Origin: Candidatus Peregrinibacteria bacterium
GTDB taxonomy: Bacteria > Patescibacteriota > Gracilibacteria > UM-FILTER-43-11
NCBI GenBank assembly: GCA_016699515.1
Contig: CP064978.1
Coordinates: 992,001 to 1,056,000 of the forward strand
Length of the DNA stretch: 64,000 nt
Direction of reading: 5' to 3'
Positions 35,843 to 45,747 of the stretch are shown piece after piece. The notes under the pieces were generated by a model. The model was not told the origin of the DNA, did not search any database, and was given only the letters and a program-made list of their open reading frames with translations. The number at the start of each line of letters is the position of its first letter. Position 1 is the first letter of the stretch. Both the position numbers and the translations under genes were made by a program.

Positions 35843-36484
35843 CTAGATCCTATTTAATACAACCACTTTTGTGGTGTCTTCCGGCAAATCACCTTTTTTA
35901 AAAGTAAAACTATCTACATGCTCGGCGCTCTGGGCACCCATTTCGGAAAGGAATGGAGTTACCGGCGCCAAACCCTGATTACTTCCTTCGGTATCGTACA
36001 TCATTGGAATAACCACGCGCGGCTCAATTTGCTCAACCACTTCTTTTGCCTTTTTGGCATCAATGCAATTTTTGCCACCTACGGGCACCATCAATACATC
36101 AATATCTCCTATTTTTTCAAGGTGTTCCGAGCTGAGCTTAGTGCCCAATGCTCCCAAATGACACACATTAATACCATTGAGATGTGCCACAAAAACCACA
36201 TTGGCCAATTGGGATTCTTCCTCTTTTGAATTGTGAAATGTTGAAACCCCTTTTACATGGACCCCCATCGTTTCGTATTCGCCCGGCCAATTGAACCGCT
36301 TGAATGTTCCACCGATCAGTTCGTGAGCGTTGTGCGCTTCGGATGCATCCAAACTTTCCGTTACCATGGTTGCAGTTAATTTAGGCATGGATAAGACGAT
36401 TGATTTTTGAAAAGGGTCGGTTACCCATGCAATGTTTTTATCTTCAATCGAAAAGCAAGCATGACCGTGGAATTTGATTTTCAT
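35843..36484 (-). CDS. metallo-beta-lactamase-fold protein, UlaG-like, degenerate metal site
   Basis: 213 residues of the Lactamase_B_3 / UPF0173-like group: MKIKFHGHACFSIE, VTDPF, FNWPGEYETMGV, VCHLGALGTKLS and DVLMVPVGG match family landmarks in order. The usual HxHxDH metal motif after the third strand is replaced by TESLDASEAHN, so most metal ligands are missing and hydrolase activity is doubtful. Family members hydrolyse phospho-lactones or unknown substrates. The gene converges on the tRNA and stands apart from the surface operon. Confidence 0.75.
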   Translation of the reverse strand: MKIKFHGHACFSIEDKNIAWVTDPFQKSIVLSMPKLTATMVTESLDASEAHNAHELIGGTFKRFNWPGEYETMGVHVKGVSTFHNSKEEESQLANVVFVAHLNGINVCHLGALGTKLSSEHLEKIGDIDVLMVPVGGKNCIDAKKAKEVVEQIEPRVVIPMMYDTEGSNQGLAPVTPFLSEMGAQSAEHVDSFTFKKGDLPEDTTKVVVLNRI

Positions 36485-36541
36485 GTTTTTTAAATTATGA
36501 GCAGCCCTATTGTAGCTTAAAAAACACTTTGATCAAAGCGG

Positions 36542-36594
36542 AAGGCGCGGATCGTTATCTGCACCTGCTCAGTTAAGAAAATATGATCCGCCTT
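36542..36594 (-). terminator. inverted repeat at the end of the surface-protein operon
   Basis: AAGGCG(C)GGATC (36542-36553) is complementary to GATCCGCCTT (36585-36594) apart from one extra C, with about 31 nt between. It lies across and just past the stop codon of the last operon gene. No U-run follows, so a terminator or mRNA-stabilising role is only suggested. Confidence 0.4.
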
Positions 36595-37743
36595 AGCGTT
36601 TTAAAATTACTTTTTTACCGCCCATAACGGCCATTGTGATTAAAAGTGCCACGATCGCCATATCGGCTGGCCCTGTTTCAGGGGTGCGATTAACATTGCC
36701 AAGCTGAGCAGAATATGGATTGGCCGGCTGAACGAATGTGTTCACCTGGGTAGTAGCACCGGTGGGTTGAACACGGATCACCTGTGACCCGCTTGCCTGG
36801 TTTTGACGCAACACATCAGCGGGCGTTTGAGTGACCGTGTTGGTATTTCTACGGAACTCGGCGGTGTTTTCTGTGGCTGCCGGTCGTACATTTTGTTCAG
36901 TGGATACCGCCGGTTGAGTGCTTAAATTTTCTAACTGTTTTTGTAAATCGGCAATACGCTGATTTTGAACCGCTCGTTCCGCGTCTATTTTTGCTTTTTC
37001 ATCCAAATCACGCAATCGATCCACCGCGTCTCCGGTGCATTGAGCTTTGATCAGCTCATTATTTTCCAAAAAGGTTGTCAGTGAAGCGGCGGTAAATCCG
37101 GTTTGGGTAAGCTCACATACTGCGCTCTTGCCAACCAAAGCGGGCTGAGGAGCACTTTCGTAATTTAAAGTGAGTTGGCAGGTGGATGCATTGGTTGATG
37201 GCTCAATTTCCAGCTCAAAACTGGCGGTAGTTCCTTCGACGCTGCCACGGGCCTTTTGACAGTCATTGAGTTTTTGCGCCAAACATTCTTTGTCGTCTTT
37301 ACAATCCGCTCCTTGCGTTCGAATGGGCTGAACGCTCACCGGCACCGCTTCGGTTTCGGGCTTGATGACGTTTTTTTGGATTGAATCGGATGTCCCCGAC
37401 TCGCTCGCCCCCACCGACTGAACCGTGTTGATCAGGTCATTGGCTTGATCCTGAATTTTTCGGTGGATTCTTTGGGCAACAAGGCCAACGGGCTTATAGG
37501 ACTACCCACTTGTTCGTCGGACAAGCCGGATTGGTCAAAAAGATTTCCCTGAATAAGCGCGTTGAATTGACCCGGACTGAGCAAGGCCCAACTCAGTAAT
37601 GCGATTAAAATAAATCCGATTGCCCACCATCCCTTATTTTTTATGCGGTCGTCGGATGCGTCTTTTGCATCGACCCATGCCTGCGGCGCAGGGGTGTTCT
37701 TATTGGGGATGGTGATCCAGTGAGCGGGTTTTTTGGCTGACAT
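36593..37743 (-). CDS. two-anchor surface protein, GP-TM-basic tail (frameshifted)
   Basis: About 383 codons in two frames, 37743-37432 and 37414-36593; one base added in an AAAAA run (near 37455) joins STEKIQDQANDLINTVQSVGASESG. The N-terminal part has one membrane helix (WWAIGFILIALLSWALLS, about 39-56). The middle is polar with a coiled stretch (EKAKIDAERAVQNQRIADLQKQLENL) and Cys pairs. The C-terminus is PETGPADMAIVALLITMAVMGGKKVILKR, a sorting-signal-like ending shared with its operon neighbours. Last gene of the operon. No known family. Confidence 0.6.
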
Positions 37744-37795
37744 AAAGTGAATGAATTACGAATTAGGGCGAAAAAATAAAGATTAAAAGAATGAC

Positions 37796-38926
37796 TTAGG
37801 ATTGTACCTGTGCGGTGGGCTTTTCCTTCAAAAAGTAGGACGCCAACGCAATGGAAACCATCAACAACAAAACGGTTTGTGCAGGGCCGCTTTTGGTTAG
37901 ATTGCTTTTTGCAGCGCCATCGGTAGATGCATTGGCAACTCCTCCCCCCACCGAGGCGGTGGGCGTCATCAACTTGATGACAGGTTTATTTGGACTGAGA
38001 TCGGCTGTTTCGGCGGAAGCGCCTGTATTTTGTAACAACACTGCCGTTTCGGTGACATCCGAGGTTTTTGTCATTTCTGCTGAGTCATCCATTTTTTCTT
38101 CGTCTGCCCCTGTCATTTCTCCTTCAACCACTGCACTTGCCGCTGCGGGCGCTGATGAACTGGAATGACTGGTGGTTCCCCCAAATGAACCTGAACTTCC
38201 ACCGGTAACTGCGGGCGTTGAAGGTGCTGCGGGCACCGAAGGGGTGGATACCACAGGTGCCGGATCGGTAGGGATTACTTCTTCCTCCTCGGGTTCGGCC
38301 GCCGCCAACGCAGCAGCGTCTTCCAGCGGCGTTTCGAATCCTACTAAGGCGCGTGGAGAAGGTGTGGTAACGGCCGTTTTGGCCGCTTCGTCTTCGACGG
38401 GAGTGTCAAATCCGACCAGTGGCTTTGGCTTATCAACCACACGTGCGGTTCCGATGGTGCTGATGGTTGCGGCACTGCCACCCACTGCTGTGGAAGACTG
38501 TGAGCTCACATTTTGCGGTCCATCGGTGGGCTCATTTGGATTAGGAGCCATGAGCGCTGAATCTTCTTCGGGCAGGGTTGGGACGCTGGGAGCTTGTGCC
38601 TGCTGCATCACCTGCGAATCCCCTCCTTCTCGCGGAATGACATTGAGCGCAATCGTTTCTTGCGGCTGAATTTGCACCGGATCGGTTGTGATAGGCAAGG
38701 GCTTTTCAAGCGAGGTAGGAGCCTTTGTTTCCCCTCCGGTTTGTTGGGACAAACTGGAGTCCACTATCGGCTGCTCGGCCATAGGTTGAGGCTTTGGTTC
38801 GGTTGCTACCTCGAGCAAGTCACCTTTGAAAACGTTCAACGATAGGCCTGCCCATAGCGTTCCTACCAATAGGACTAAGGCGACAAAAGCTCCGAGCATT
38901 ACTTTTTGTTTGGGTGTGTATGGCAT
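37796..38926 (-). CDS. Pro/Ala/Thr-rich surface protein with TM anchors at both ends
   Basis: 376 residues. An N-terminal helix (about 8-32) is followed by ~300 residues of low-complexity Pro/Ala/Thr/Ser/Glu sequence, likely an unfolded wall-spanning stalk. An internal repeat occurs (LVGFDTPVEDEAAKTAV and LVGFETPLEDAAALAAA). The C-terminus is TKSGPAQTVLLLMVSIALASYFLKEK. The start overlaps the upstream cohesin gene by 28 nt, so the two are coupled. Function is probably structural; no domain is recognised. Confidence 0.65.
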   Translation of the reverse strand: MPYTPKQKVMLGAFVALVLLVGTLWAGLSLNVFKGDLLEVATEPKPQPMAEQPIVDSSLSQQTGGETKAPTSLEKPLPITTDPVQIQPQETIALNVIPREGGDSQVMQQAQAPSVPTLPEEDSALMAPNPNEPTDGPQNVSSQSSTAVGGSAATISTIGTARVVDKPKPLVGFDTPVEDEAAKTAVTTPSPRALVGFETPLEDAAALAAAEPEEEEVIPTDPAPVVSTPSVPAAPSTPAVTGGSSGSFGGTTSHSSSSAPAAASAVVEGEMTGADEEKMDDSAEMTKTSDVTETAVLLQNTGASAETADLSPNKPVIKLMTPTASVGGGVANASTDGAAKSNLTKSGPAQTVLLLMVSIALASYFLKEKPTAQVQS

Positions 38927-39993
38927 GTTACTTTTTTTTTACGTAATGTCAATGCGCCTCCCATTCCCATGGCGGACACGACCAACCATCCGGTTAAGGG
39001 TCCGTTTTGGGGTTGTTGAGGAATTTGACTTAAATAATTATTTAAAAAGGCTTGAAATTGGTGAGTCGCGCTAAGCGGTTGACCCACGATCGCCCCCACT
39101 TCGTTCGAATAATCACTTTCCTGATTGGTTGAATCAAAGGCGCTGACCGCCAAATAGTAGGTTTCGCCATTGCTCAAACCTTCTAATCTAAATTGATTGG
39201 TTTCACCTAAAGTGCGTCGACGGGTGTATAGGCCGCTTTGTTTTCCGTAGTACACATTAAACCCGATACGATTGGGGTCGTTGGGCGCTTGCCACTTCAG
39301 TTCAATGGCTCCGGTTTCGGTTCCAATTTTTAAATCGTAAGGCGCCAATACGGTCGTGATCGTTCCCCCGCCGATTTCGAGCGGTTGTTCGGAATGGTTA
39401 GGATCAGTGGTGCTGGGCGTATTGCCTCCGTTGGAGCCGGCGCTCGCGTTCTGATTTACTTTTATTCCGAGCGCGTCCGGTTTTTTGGTTAGAATGTTCA
39501 GCGGAAGTCCTTGGGTAATGATGTTGACGTTGGTGTGACCCAATTCGCTCGACTGATAATCAAAAAAGTCGATTGTGGCTACCCCCTTTTGCTTAGCGAG
39601 CACTTTAAACTGCACGGTGGCAATGACCGCTTCTGAGCCGCTGAAACCACCAGAAATGTTGGAACGACCGATTTGAACATGTCCTTCTTTAGCATTGAGG
39701 TCATTTTCGCCAGGGGCCACCAATTGAAAGGGTGAGTCCTGAGCATCGATCGACGTTGCCTCGAGCACATTCGGGTTGTAATTCAGCCATGCACGCACCG
39801 AGATGATGTTTTGCTGAGACGGATTGAGCAAACGAACCGCTACCGAGAATGTTTGACCATTGTCTGCGGACGATTGGGTGGGTACCAGCACTAATTCAGC
39901 GCCGGTTCCTTGCGCGTGCACCACCGTATGCATTGCCATCAACACGAGGAATGCAAAGGTAATTTTGGTGAATTGATTCATCCATTTTTTCAT
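38899..39993 (-). CDS. cohesin-like / FN3 surface protein, anchored
   Basis: 364 residues: a signal peptide (1-28, ending VVHAQ), a cohesin-like domain (about 32-175; LVLVPTQSSADNGQTFSVAVRLLNPSQQN, VRAWLNYNPNVLEATSI, IATVQFKVLAKQKGVATIDF), a Gly/Asn/Ser linker, an FN3 domain (about 215-310; IELKWQAPNDPNRIGFNVYYGKQ, LSNGETYYLAVSAFD) and a C-terminal NGPLTGWLVVSAMGMGGALTLRKKK anchor. Cohesins bind dockerins; dockerin-bearing proteins are encoded two and three genes upstream in the same operon, so a docking scaffold on the cell surface is a reasonable inference. Confidence 0.75.
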   Translation of the reverse strand: MKKWMNQFTKITFAFLVLMAMHTVVHAQGTGAELVLVPTQSSADNGQTFSVAVRLLNPSQQNIISVRAWLNYNPNVLEATSIDAQDSPFQLVAPGENDLNAKEGHVQIGRSNISGGFSGSEAVIATVQFKVLAKQKGVATIDFFDYQSSELGHTNVNIITQGLPLNILTKKPDALGIKVNQNASAGSNGGNTPSTTDPNHSEQPLEIGGGTITTVLAPYDLKIGTETGAIELKWQAPNDPNRIGFNVYYGKQSGLYTRRRTLGETNQFRLEGLSNGETYYLAVSAFDSTNQESDYSNEVGAIVGQPLSATHQFQAFLNNYLSQIPQQPQNGPLTGWLVVSAMGMGGALTLRKKKVTCHTHPNKK

Positions 39994-40012
39994 AGGAATG
40001 GGGTTCTTTCGT

Positions 40013-40597
40013 TTAATTTTCGATAACTAACGCGGGAGATTTAGGGGTTAACAAAATGTTATACGGCACGTTTTCTACGATGGTATCTACCGACGAATGA
40101 CCTTTTAAGTCGTCGCGATAGTCGTAAAAGTCGATGGCGGTAGTGCCTGTATCCTGAATGGTGAAGCGTACGGTCGCTACTTTAATCATCGATTTTGTCA
40201 CTGGAACGGCACTGGAACGACCGATGCGCACCAGCCCCGCTTCGGTATCGAATTCGGCGCCGTATGGCGCTAGTAATTCAAAGTCGGAATCCGCCGTTTC
40301 AATGGCTTGTCCTTCGAGTTTTTTGGGATCAAAACTCAGCCAGCTTTGTACCGATGTGATCCCTTTTTGGGTTGGATTGTTGATATAAACATCCACCGTG
40401 AGCTGGTCTCCGTTTCGGTTTCCTTTCAGGGTCAGTTCCGCCTCCTTTTTTACTGCCAATGCTTTTTCGAGTAAGGCATTGAGTTCAGCCTGACTTTGAG
40501 ACGATGAGGGGGCACTTGAACGAGGGGTACAACCGCCCAGTACCGTCGTAACGATCAGTAATAAAACGGTGGCGGTGATGATACGAATGGGTTTCAT
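40013..40597 (-). CDS. cohesin-like lipoprotein
   Basis: 194 residues. A lipoprotein signal ends in VTTVLGGC, with Cys23 the predicted lipidation site. A Ser-rich linker and a helix lead into one cohesin-like domain (about 60-185; LTVDVYINNPTQKGITSVQSWLSFDPKKLEG, VRIGRSS, KVATVRFTIQDTGTTAIDFYDY), closely related to the cohesin of the next gene (FDYQSSELGHTNVN versus YDYRDDLKGHSSVD). It could hold dockerin proteins at the membrane. Lies 9 nt after the giant protein gene. Confidence 0.72.
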   Translation of the reverse strand: MKPIRIITATVLLLIVTTVLGGCTPRSSAPSSSQSQAELNALLEKALAVKKEAELTLKGNRNGDQLTVDVYINNPTQKGITSVQSWLSFDPKKLEGQAIETADSDFELLAPYGAEFDTEAGLVRIGRSSAVPVTKSMIKVATVRFTIQDTGTTAIDFYDYRDDLKGHSSVDTIVENVPYNILLTPKSPALVIEN

Positions 40598-40605
40598 GAT
40601 AAAAA

Positions 40606-43600
40606 TTAATTAGTTGAAGAAGTGGTGGGCACTAACGCATCGGGGGTGGGAGTGATGGGTCTTAACGAAGCGTTCGTTTGATTGGTGGTTCCACCGATTG
40701 ACTGACCGTAAACGGAAGAGAAAATCGTGAAGTCTACAAAGTCCACCTTGCCATCTCCGTTAAAGTCGGCTCGTTCAACCGCGTTGCCGGTTGCTCCGGA
40801 AGATTGACTTCCTGCAGCGGCCCGGAAGGTTTCGGCGGTAAAAAACTTCACCAGTTTTTCACGACTCCCTATTCCAGAATCCGAGACCACTCCTGCCAAT
40901 TCCACGCGATAACGAGTGGCCGATTGCTGAGTGGCGGTGGTGACCACCAACGCTTTTCCAGACTCGTCGAAGGTAACGCTTTTTACGGCCAACGGACGTC
41001 CGGAATCCACTTCGAACACCTGTACCGAATCGGTGGAGATGCTGGAAGGGCGTACGTCCGATTGGAATTCGATTTGTACGTTGTTGGGACCAGTCGATCC
41101 AATAAAATGAACCACGGGAGGTCGGGTGCTTTCGGAGTATCCCATGAAAGACAATCGATTGTTGCTCAGCGGTGCCACTCCTCCCAAATCGGTCAACTGA
41201 TCGTCGACAGAAATCAGGTATTCCTGACCGGAGGTTTGAGTGTCGGTGGTTAAAGTGATTACTGTTCCGTCGGCGTGAACCGTTGCCCCCACAATCCCCA
41301 GTCGGTCGGCAATATCGTTTCGCGCGGTGATGGTAAAGTTCGCTCCGGATGAACGAATCGATGTTGCCATCAACGGCTTCGAAAAGGCGACTTCTAGACT
41401 TCCTGGCCCTACGGGGACTGCAGCTACCATGCGAGGAGGCTCGCTTTCGGCCGTGCTTCCGTTTTGATCGCGAACGGTGATGCGGATGGTTCCGCGGCCG
41501 GTTTTTCCGGTTTTATCCGTTGCAATCACTTGAACTTCGCGCTGGCCGGACTGAGTGCTAGTGTTGATGGTGACATCGGGCAGAACGTACCAACGCCCCT
41601 CGTTTCCTTCTTGAAAACTGGGCTGCATGCACGCGATGATGGTGGAATTGGTAGGACAATTTCCACTACTTACCGTTGTGCCGGAGGTTGTATTGGTGGT
41701 TGAGTTGCTTGGTGTAAAGCTGGCAGGTGTTTGCGCTCCCACTTGGCCCACTCCACTCAAGTTCACCACCACTGAATCCAAGTCGCGATCGTCGTCACGC
41801 ACAAAGGCGTACAAACTCACTCGAGTCGCCCCGTCGTTCAACGCCATGGCTGGATTGGTGTAACTGCGGTCGGAAAAGACCAGCGGGGCGTCTCCTAAAA
41901 TATCTTTGTCATTAACATCGATGCGAACGATCAAACGACCGGTTCCCCCGCTTTCGTCGGTGGCGATGATTTCGATGTCGTGAACTCCCAAGGGCGCGGT
42001 GGTAGGAACCACAATGTTGCCCGATGAAAACAAGCCTGAACGTCCCGAAGTGCTTGCATTGGTGGCTAACGTTAATTCCACCGGAGCGATTCCTAATGAG
42101 CCAAAGTACGCAACTACGCTGTCGATATCATCCACTCCATCCGGATCGGTGACCGAGGCGCTGATTTGAAACGGAGTGGTGCCATCTTTAGGCAGGGATT
42201 GACGAGGGGTTACATGGGTTCGGGTTTCGTCGATTGTAGGCGCTGTGAGTGCCGAAGACACGCTTAATGTGAGTGTGGTACTGGTTGACTCCCCGGTGTT
42301 GTCGGTTGCGATCAGCGTGATGGTGTAGTTTTTTTCTTGCGTGGTGGCAGGAACGGTGAAAGGGCTGGTGGCATAAAAGCCGGTTACCAATTCACTGGCA
42401 CTGCCTGCAATTTGCAAAGGGTTCAAGGGAATGAATCCAAGGCCCATTGAGCCTAGGTCGGCAACAACCGAACTGATGCTGTCGGCTCCGTCCGGATCGG
42501 TGACGCGTGCTGAAATGGTCACGGTTGTGGCTCCATCGGGAGCGACCGTAGCTGGATTTGAATAGGCTTGTTCAAACGCGGGAGCCTGACTACTTAGAAT
42601 GTCTCGTGTGACGTTGATTTCCACCGTTCCGTTCGCCACTTCCGCCCCTCGACGCGCTTGCACAGCCAAGACATAAGGAGTGCTTTGAGTGGGGGTATTG
42701 GGAGATACTGTGGTGGTGTAGGTGTAAAACTGACGGTTGCGAGGTTGCAATCCCGGATCGGGGGTCATTTCTTGCGCGCGACTGCCTCCGATGGCTTCCA
42801 GGTCGATGGTTACACTTTCCACGGAACTGATGTCTACTACAGCTTCCACCAGCACCCAAAAGGTCACTTGGGTTGTTCCGTTGGGCGCAACGCGGTTGGG
42901 CAATGAGCGTGATTCTGCCGAAACAATGCGCATGGGCTGATTGGCCACGGTTACTGTGACCGCGTTCGATAGAGTTGTGTTTTGTCCGGTACTGCTTGTT
43001 AAGATCAAATCGTAAGCGCCTTCGGCAAATCCGGCGGGCACCACCACATTCATTGCGGTTGCTGTTTGTTGGTTCAAGGTTACCGCGGTGTTTCCTAAAC
43101 GAGCCGATTGAACGCCGTCCAAATTTTGACCGGCTACCACCACGACTTGGTCAACGTCGTTGGTGATGACGCTTGGAGTAACGCTCAACACACTGATGAC
43201 GGGGGCCATGTATCCAAAAAAGCTTGGAATTGGATTATTTTGAATCAATAACCCGTTTGCATCGAGCGTGTTGATGAGTGTTACAAAGTACTGTGCATCC
43301 GGGGTTTGTTGTGTGGTTGTGAGTCGCAGGGTGCGGGCGTCCACTGTCGTTACTTGTGAAACGGTTAAGTTTCCAGCAGCCCGATTGGTCAATTGAACAT
43401 TGATTGGTGTCAACGATGTCGGGGTAATATCCGCTGAAAATCTTAATTCCAATTCGGTTGCAGAAAGTGGAGTGACCGCAGTCAATCGCACCGGGCTAGG
43501 AGCGGATTGCGTTTGAAATCCGGTCAATGGAATCAAATATCGATGGACCACTTTTCCGGCCACAAAGGATCGGACAGCGTTGGTAAGCCCTGTGTTTGAT

Positions 43601-45747
43601 TCCACCACGTACACCGCTCCCGGATTGAGCGTATTTTGAGTTTGAAGAATGACATCGCGGAAGCCGGTTTGTACGGTTGTTGTAATTGGATTGAATCGGT
43701 TCGCGGTTCCCCACTCATGAATCGTGAATGCGTTTGCACTGAGTGTATTTTCATTAATGTTTTCACTGAAACTCAATCGAATTTGATTGGACAAAGTTGC
43801 AGTGGCTGCTGTCATTTCAAAATCGTTTGGCATGGCAAACTCGGCCACAGCCAACGGAGGAGTGTTTAAAGCACCTCCGATTCGCACATGATAGTGCTGG
43901 TCGTTTAAAATAGAGTTGGCCGGTGTTAAAATGGATAAATTTCCGTTGCCGGCTACGCTAACGCTGATTCCGGTTACATTTTGTACCACGGCATTTAGGT
44001 CGTAATAAAAAATGGAAACCTGATTGGGAGTGACTGCTGAAAAATTTAAACTGCCCGGAGCAACCTCAATCGTGTTTCCACGAGTGAGCGTAGCGCCTGC
44101 AACTGCGTTGGGTCCAACAGTACTGCCGAATCCCCAGACGCTGACACTGTTGTATCGGGTATCGATCGCTTGGCGTGAGGCGTTGCTCAAATTGTTCCGC
44201 AAGGCCAACGTGTAATTGTTGTTGGCCGTGTTGGGAACGTTTTGAATGGTCATTACATTGTTCACAATTTGAACGCTGCTGGCCGGAATAAGCACCGGAT
44301 TGGCACTGTCACCGGTGACCACCCAATGACCCACGGTTGCATTGGGAAGCACCACTTGCACGTTTTCATCAAAGGTTACTTCCACCGTATTGGCCGAGGT
44401 GGCAACGGCTCGGGTGATTTGAGGACCGGCTTTATATCCGGCGGCTGTGGCCACGTTAAGGCCTAATACCGCATTATCACTGGCACGACGCAACGCCACT
44501 CCACTGGCCGCTTCGTTATCAAAGGTAATCACATAGGTGTTGCCGCGCATCACCGGAGGTTGAGTGGTAATGCTTAGCACGTTTCCATTTAAGGTGGTGC
44601 TCAATACACTGCTTTGTCCTCCGTTGACCCCCGTGGTGATACGAATTCCACCCGCGTTGATCGATGCGGGTTCGGGAACATCACTGAAGGTCACATTCAA
44701 TGTGTCATAATTTGCAGCCGTCGCTGAAACCACCGCAAAATCGCTGATGGTGGTGTTCACACGACCAAAGCCAATCATTGGCGCCCGACTGTAGGCAAAA
44801 TTCATTCCGCCCGCCGTATTACTCGCGAGCGCAGCGACGGTGGGATTGTTGATCGGGGTGCCGATCACCACTTCGTATTGTGCTCCGGGCGTTTGCGGGT
44901 CGGTGGTTAATACCACGTTCGATTGATCGTAGCCGCGGGTGCTTCCGGCTTCTACATTGGTAACCGCCAACGCGTTATTCGTATTGACGTCCACAATGCT
45001 ATAATCCCCACGATCACTGATGTTGGTGAGCAAATCAGAAAATTGCAATCGCACATGGGTTGCGTCGAGCACCTCGGCTTGTAAGAGCCTTAAATTATTT
45101 TGATTTTGAATTTGGATCGGGCTGGTTTCGAGCGCCGTGTAACGGGTGCTGATCATTGGCAATCCGGTTGGATCGCGTTCCACCACTTCCACATTGCTTG
45201 CCGTAAGCGTAATTGAACTGCCAACGGGGGCATTGGTTTGCAATGCCAATTCAAACAAGGCCTGAGTACTGCCGGCTGCTAAAACCGGGGCCGCATTGGA
45301 AAATAATGACACGGTCACTTCTCCGGGGACCGATGTATTCACCGCTTGCAAATCGGCGGATCGGAACAAGGTTCCATTATTCATCACAATCGAATTTCCA
45401 TTGAAAATCAATGCGTCGTTCGGAGAAAATTGTAAACGAAAAGACACACTATAAAGAGCTATATCGGTCGCAGTGGGATTTGCGGCGTACACGCGAACCG
45501 TTCCTGAATCTTGTGCGCCCGCGTTGTAACCCGGTATATATAGGTTGGCGGTGCGAGCCGGATTCACAATTTCGGTCAATGCCGCTTTGAACAAGCCGGT
45601 ACTTTGTGAGCCCAAATACCCCAGGATCCCAATGGCGAGCACCGCGACAGCGGCGACCAATGCCTTGGCCCATTTGGGTTTTGATCCGAAGATTTTTTGT
45701 GTATTTTGGTTTAACATTTTTTTAGGATTATTTTTCGATGAACGCAA
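40606..45747 (-). CDS. giant Ig-like repeat adhesin with a dockerin-type end
   Basis: 1713 residues. An N-terminal membrane helix (about 28-50) is followed by a cohesin-like module (VRVYAANPTATDIALYSVSFRLQFSPN). Several Big_5/SbsA-like Ig modules follow, each built like LSATELELRFSADITPTSL. Then come an IPT/TIG module (PSVITNDVDQVVVVAGQNLDG) and at least three related modules with VTDPDGADSISSVVADLGSMG. Two more Big_5-like modules precede the last ~60 residues, which hold one dockerin calcium loop, ADFNGDGKVDFVDFTIFSSVYG. Only one of the usual two loops is seen. Likely a long fibrous surface protein. Confidence 0.75.
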   Translation of the reverse strand: MRSSKNNPKKMLNQNTQKIFGSKPKWAKALVAAVAVLAIGILGYLGSQSTGLFKAALTEIVNPARTANLYIPGYNAGAQDSGTVRVYAANPTATDIALYSVSFRLQFSPNDALIFNGNSIVMNNGTLFRSADLQAVNTSVPGEVTVSLFSNAAPVLAAGSTQALFELALQTNAPVGSSITLTASNVEVVERDPTGLPMISTRYTALETSPIQIQNQNNLRLLQAEVLDATHVRLQFSDLLTNISDRGDYSIVDVNTNNALAVTNVEAGSTRGYDQSNVVLTTDPQTPGAQYEVVIGTPINNPTVAALASNTAGGMNFAYSRAPMIGFGRVNTTISDFAVVSATAANYDTLNVTFSDVPEPASINAGGIRITTGVNGGQSSVLSTTLNGNVLSITTQPPVMRGNTYVITFDNEAASGVALRRASDNAVLGLNVATAAGYKAGPQITRAVATSANTVEVTFDENVQVVLPNATVGHWVVTGDSANPVLIPASSVQIVNNVMTIQNVPNTANNNYTLALRNNLSNASRQAIDTRYNSVSVWGFGSTVGPNAVAGATLTRGNTIEVAPGSLNFSAVTPNQVSIFYYDLNAVVQNVTGISVSVAGNGNLSILTPANSILNDQHYHVRIGGALNTPPLAVAEFAMPNDFEMTAATATLSNQIRLSFSENINENTLSANAFTIHEWGTANRFNPITTTVQTGFRDVILQTQNTLNPGAVYVVESNTGLTNAVRSFVAGKVVHRYLIPLTGFQTQSAPSPVRLTAVTPLSATELELRFSADITPTSLTPINVQLTNRAAGNLTVSQVTTVDARTLRLTTTQQTPDAQYFVTLINTLDANGLLIQNNPIPSFFGYMAPVISVLSVTPSVITNDVDQVVVVAGQNLDGVQSARLGNTAVTLNQQTATAMNVVVPAGFAEGAYDLILTSSTGQNTTLSNAVTVTVANQPMRIVSAESRSLPNRVAPNGTTQVTFWVLVEAVVDISSVESVTIDLEAIGGSRAQEMTPDPGLQPRNRQFYTYTTTVSPNTPTQSTPYVLAVQARRGAEVANGTVEINVTRDILSSQAPAFEQAYSNPATVAPDGATTVTISARVTDPDGADSISSVVADLGSMGLGFIPLNPLQIAGSASELVTGFYATSPFTVPATTQEKNYTITLIATDNTGESTSTTLTLSVSSALTAPTIDETRTHVTPRQSLPKDGTTPFQISASVTDPDGVDDIDSVVAYFGSLGIAPVELTLATNASTSGRSGLFSSGNIVVPTTAPLGVHDIEIIATDESGGTGRLIVRIDVNDKDILGDAPLVFSDRSYTNPAMALNDGATRVSLYAFVRDDDRDLDSVVVNLSGVGQVGAQTPASFTPSNSTTNTTSGTTVSSGNCPTNSTIIACMQPSFQEGNEGRWYVLPDVTINTSTQSGQREVQVIATDKTGKTGRGTIRITVRDQNGSTAESEPPRMVAAVPVGPGSLEVAFSKPLMATSIRSSGANFTITARNDIADRLGIVGATVHADGTVITLTTDTQTSGQEYLISVDDQLTDLGGVAPLSNNRLSFMGYSESTRPPVVHFIGSTGPNNVQIEFQSDVRPSSISTDSVQVFEVDSGRPLAVKSVTFDESGKALVVTTATQQSATRYRVELAGVVSDSGIGSREKLVKFFTAETFRAAAGSQSSGATGNAVERADFNGDGKVDFVDFTIFSSVYGQSIGGTTNQTNASLRPITPTPDALVPTTSSTN

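Noticed and set aside
36593..39993. Classical LPXTG sortase signals
   Set aside because: No LPXTG is present and no sortase gene lies in the window; only a GP-containing variant ending is seen.
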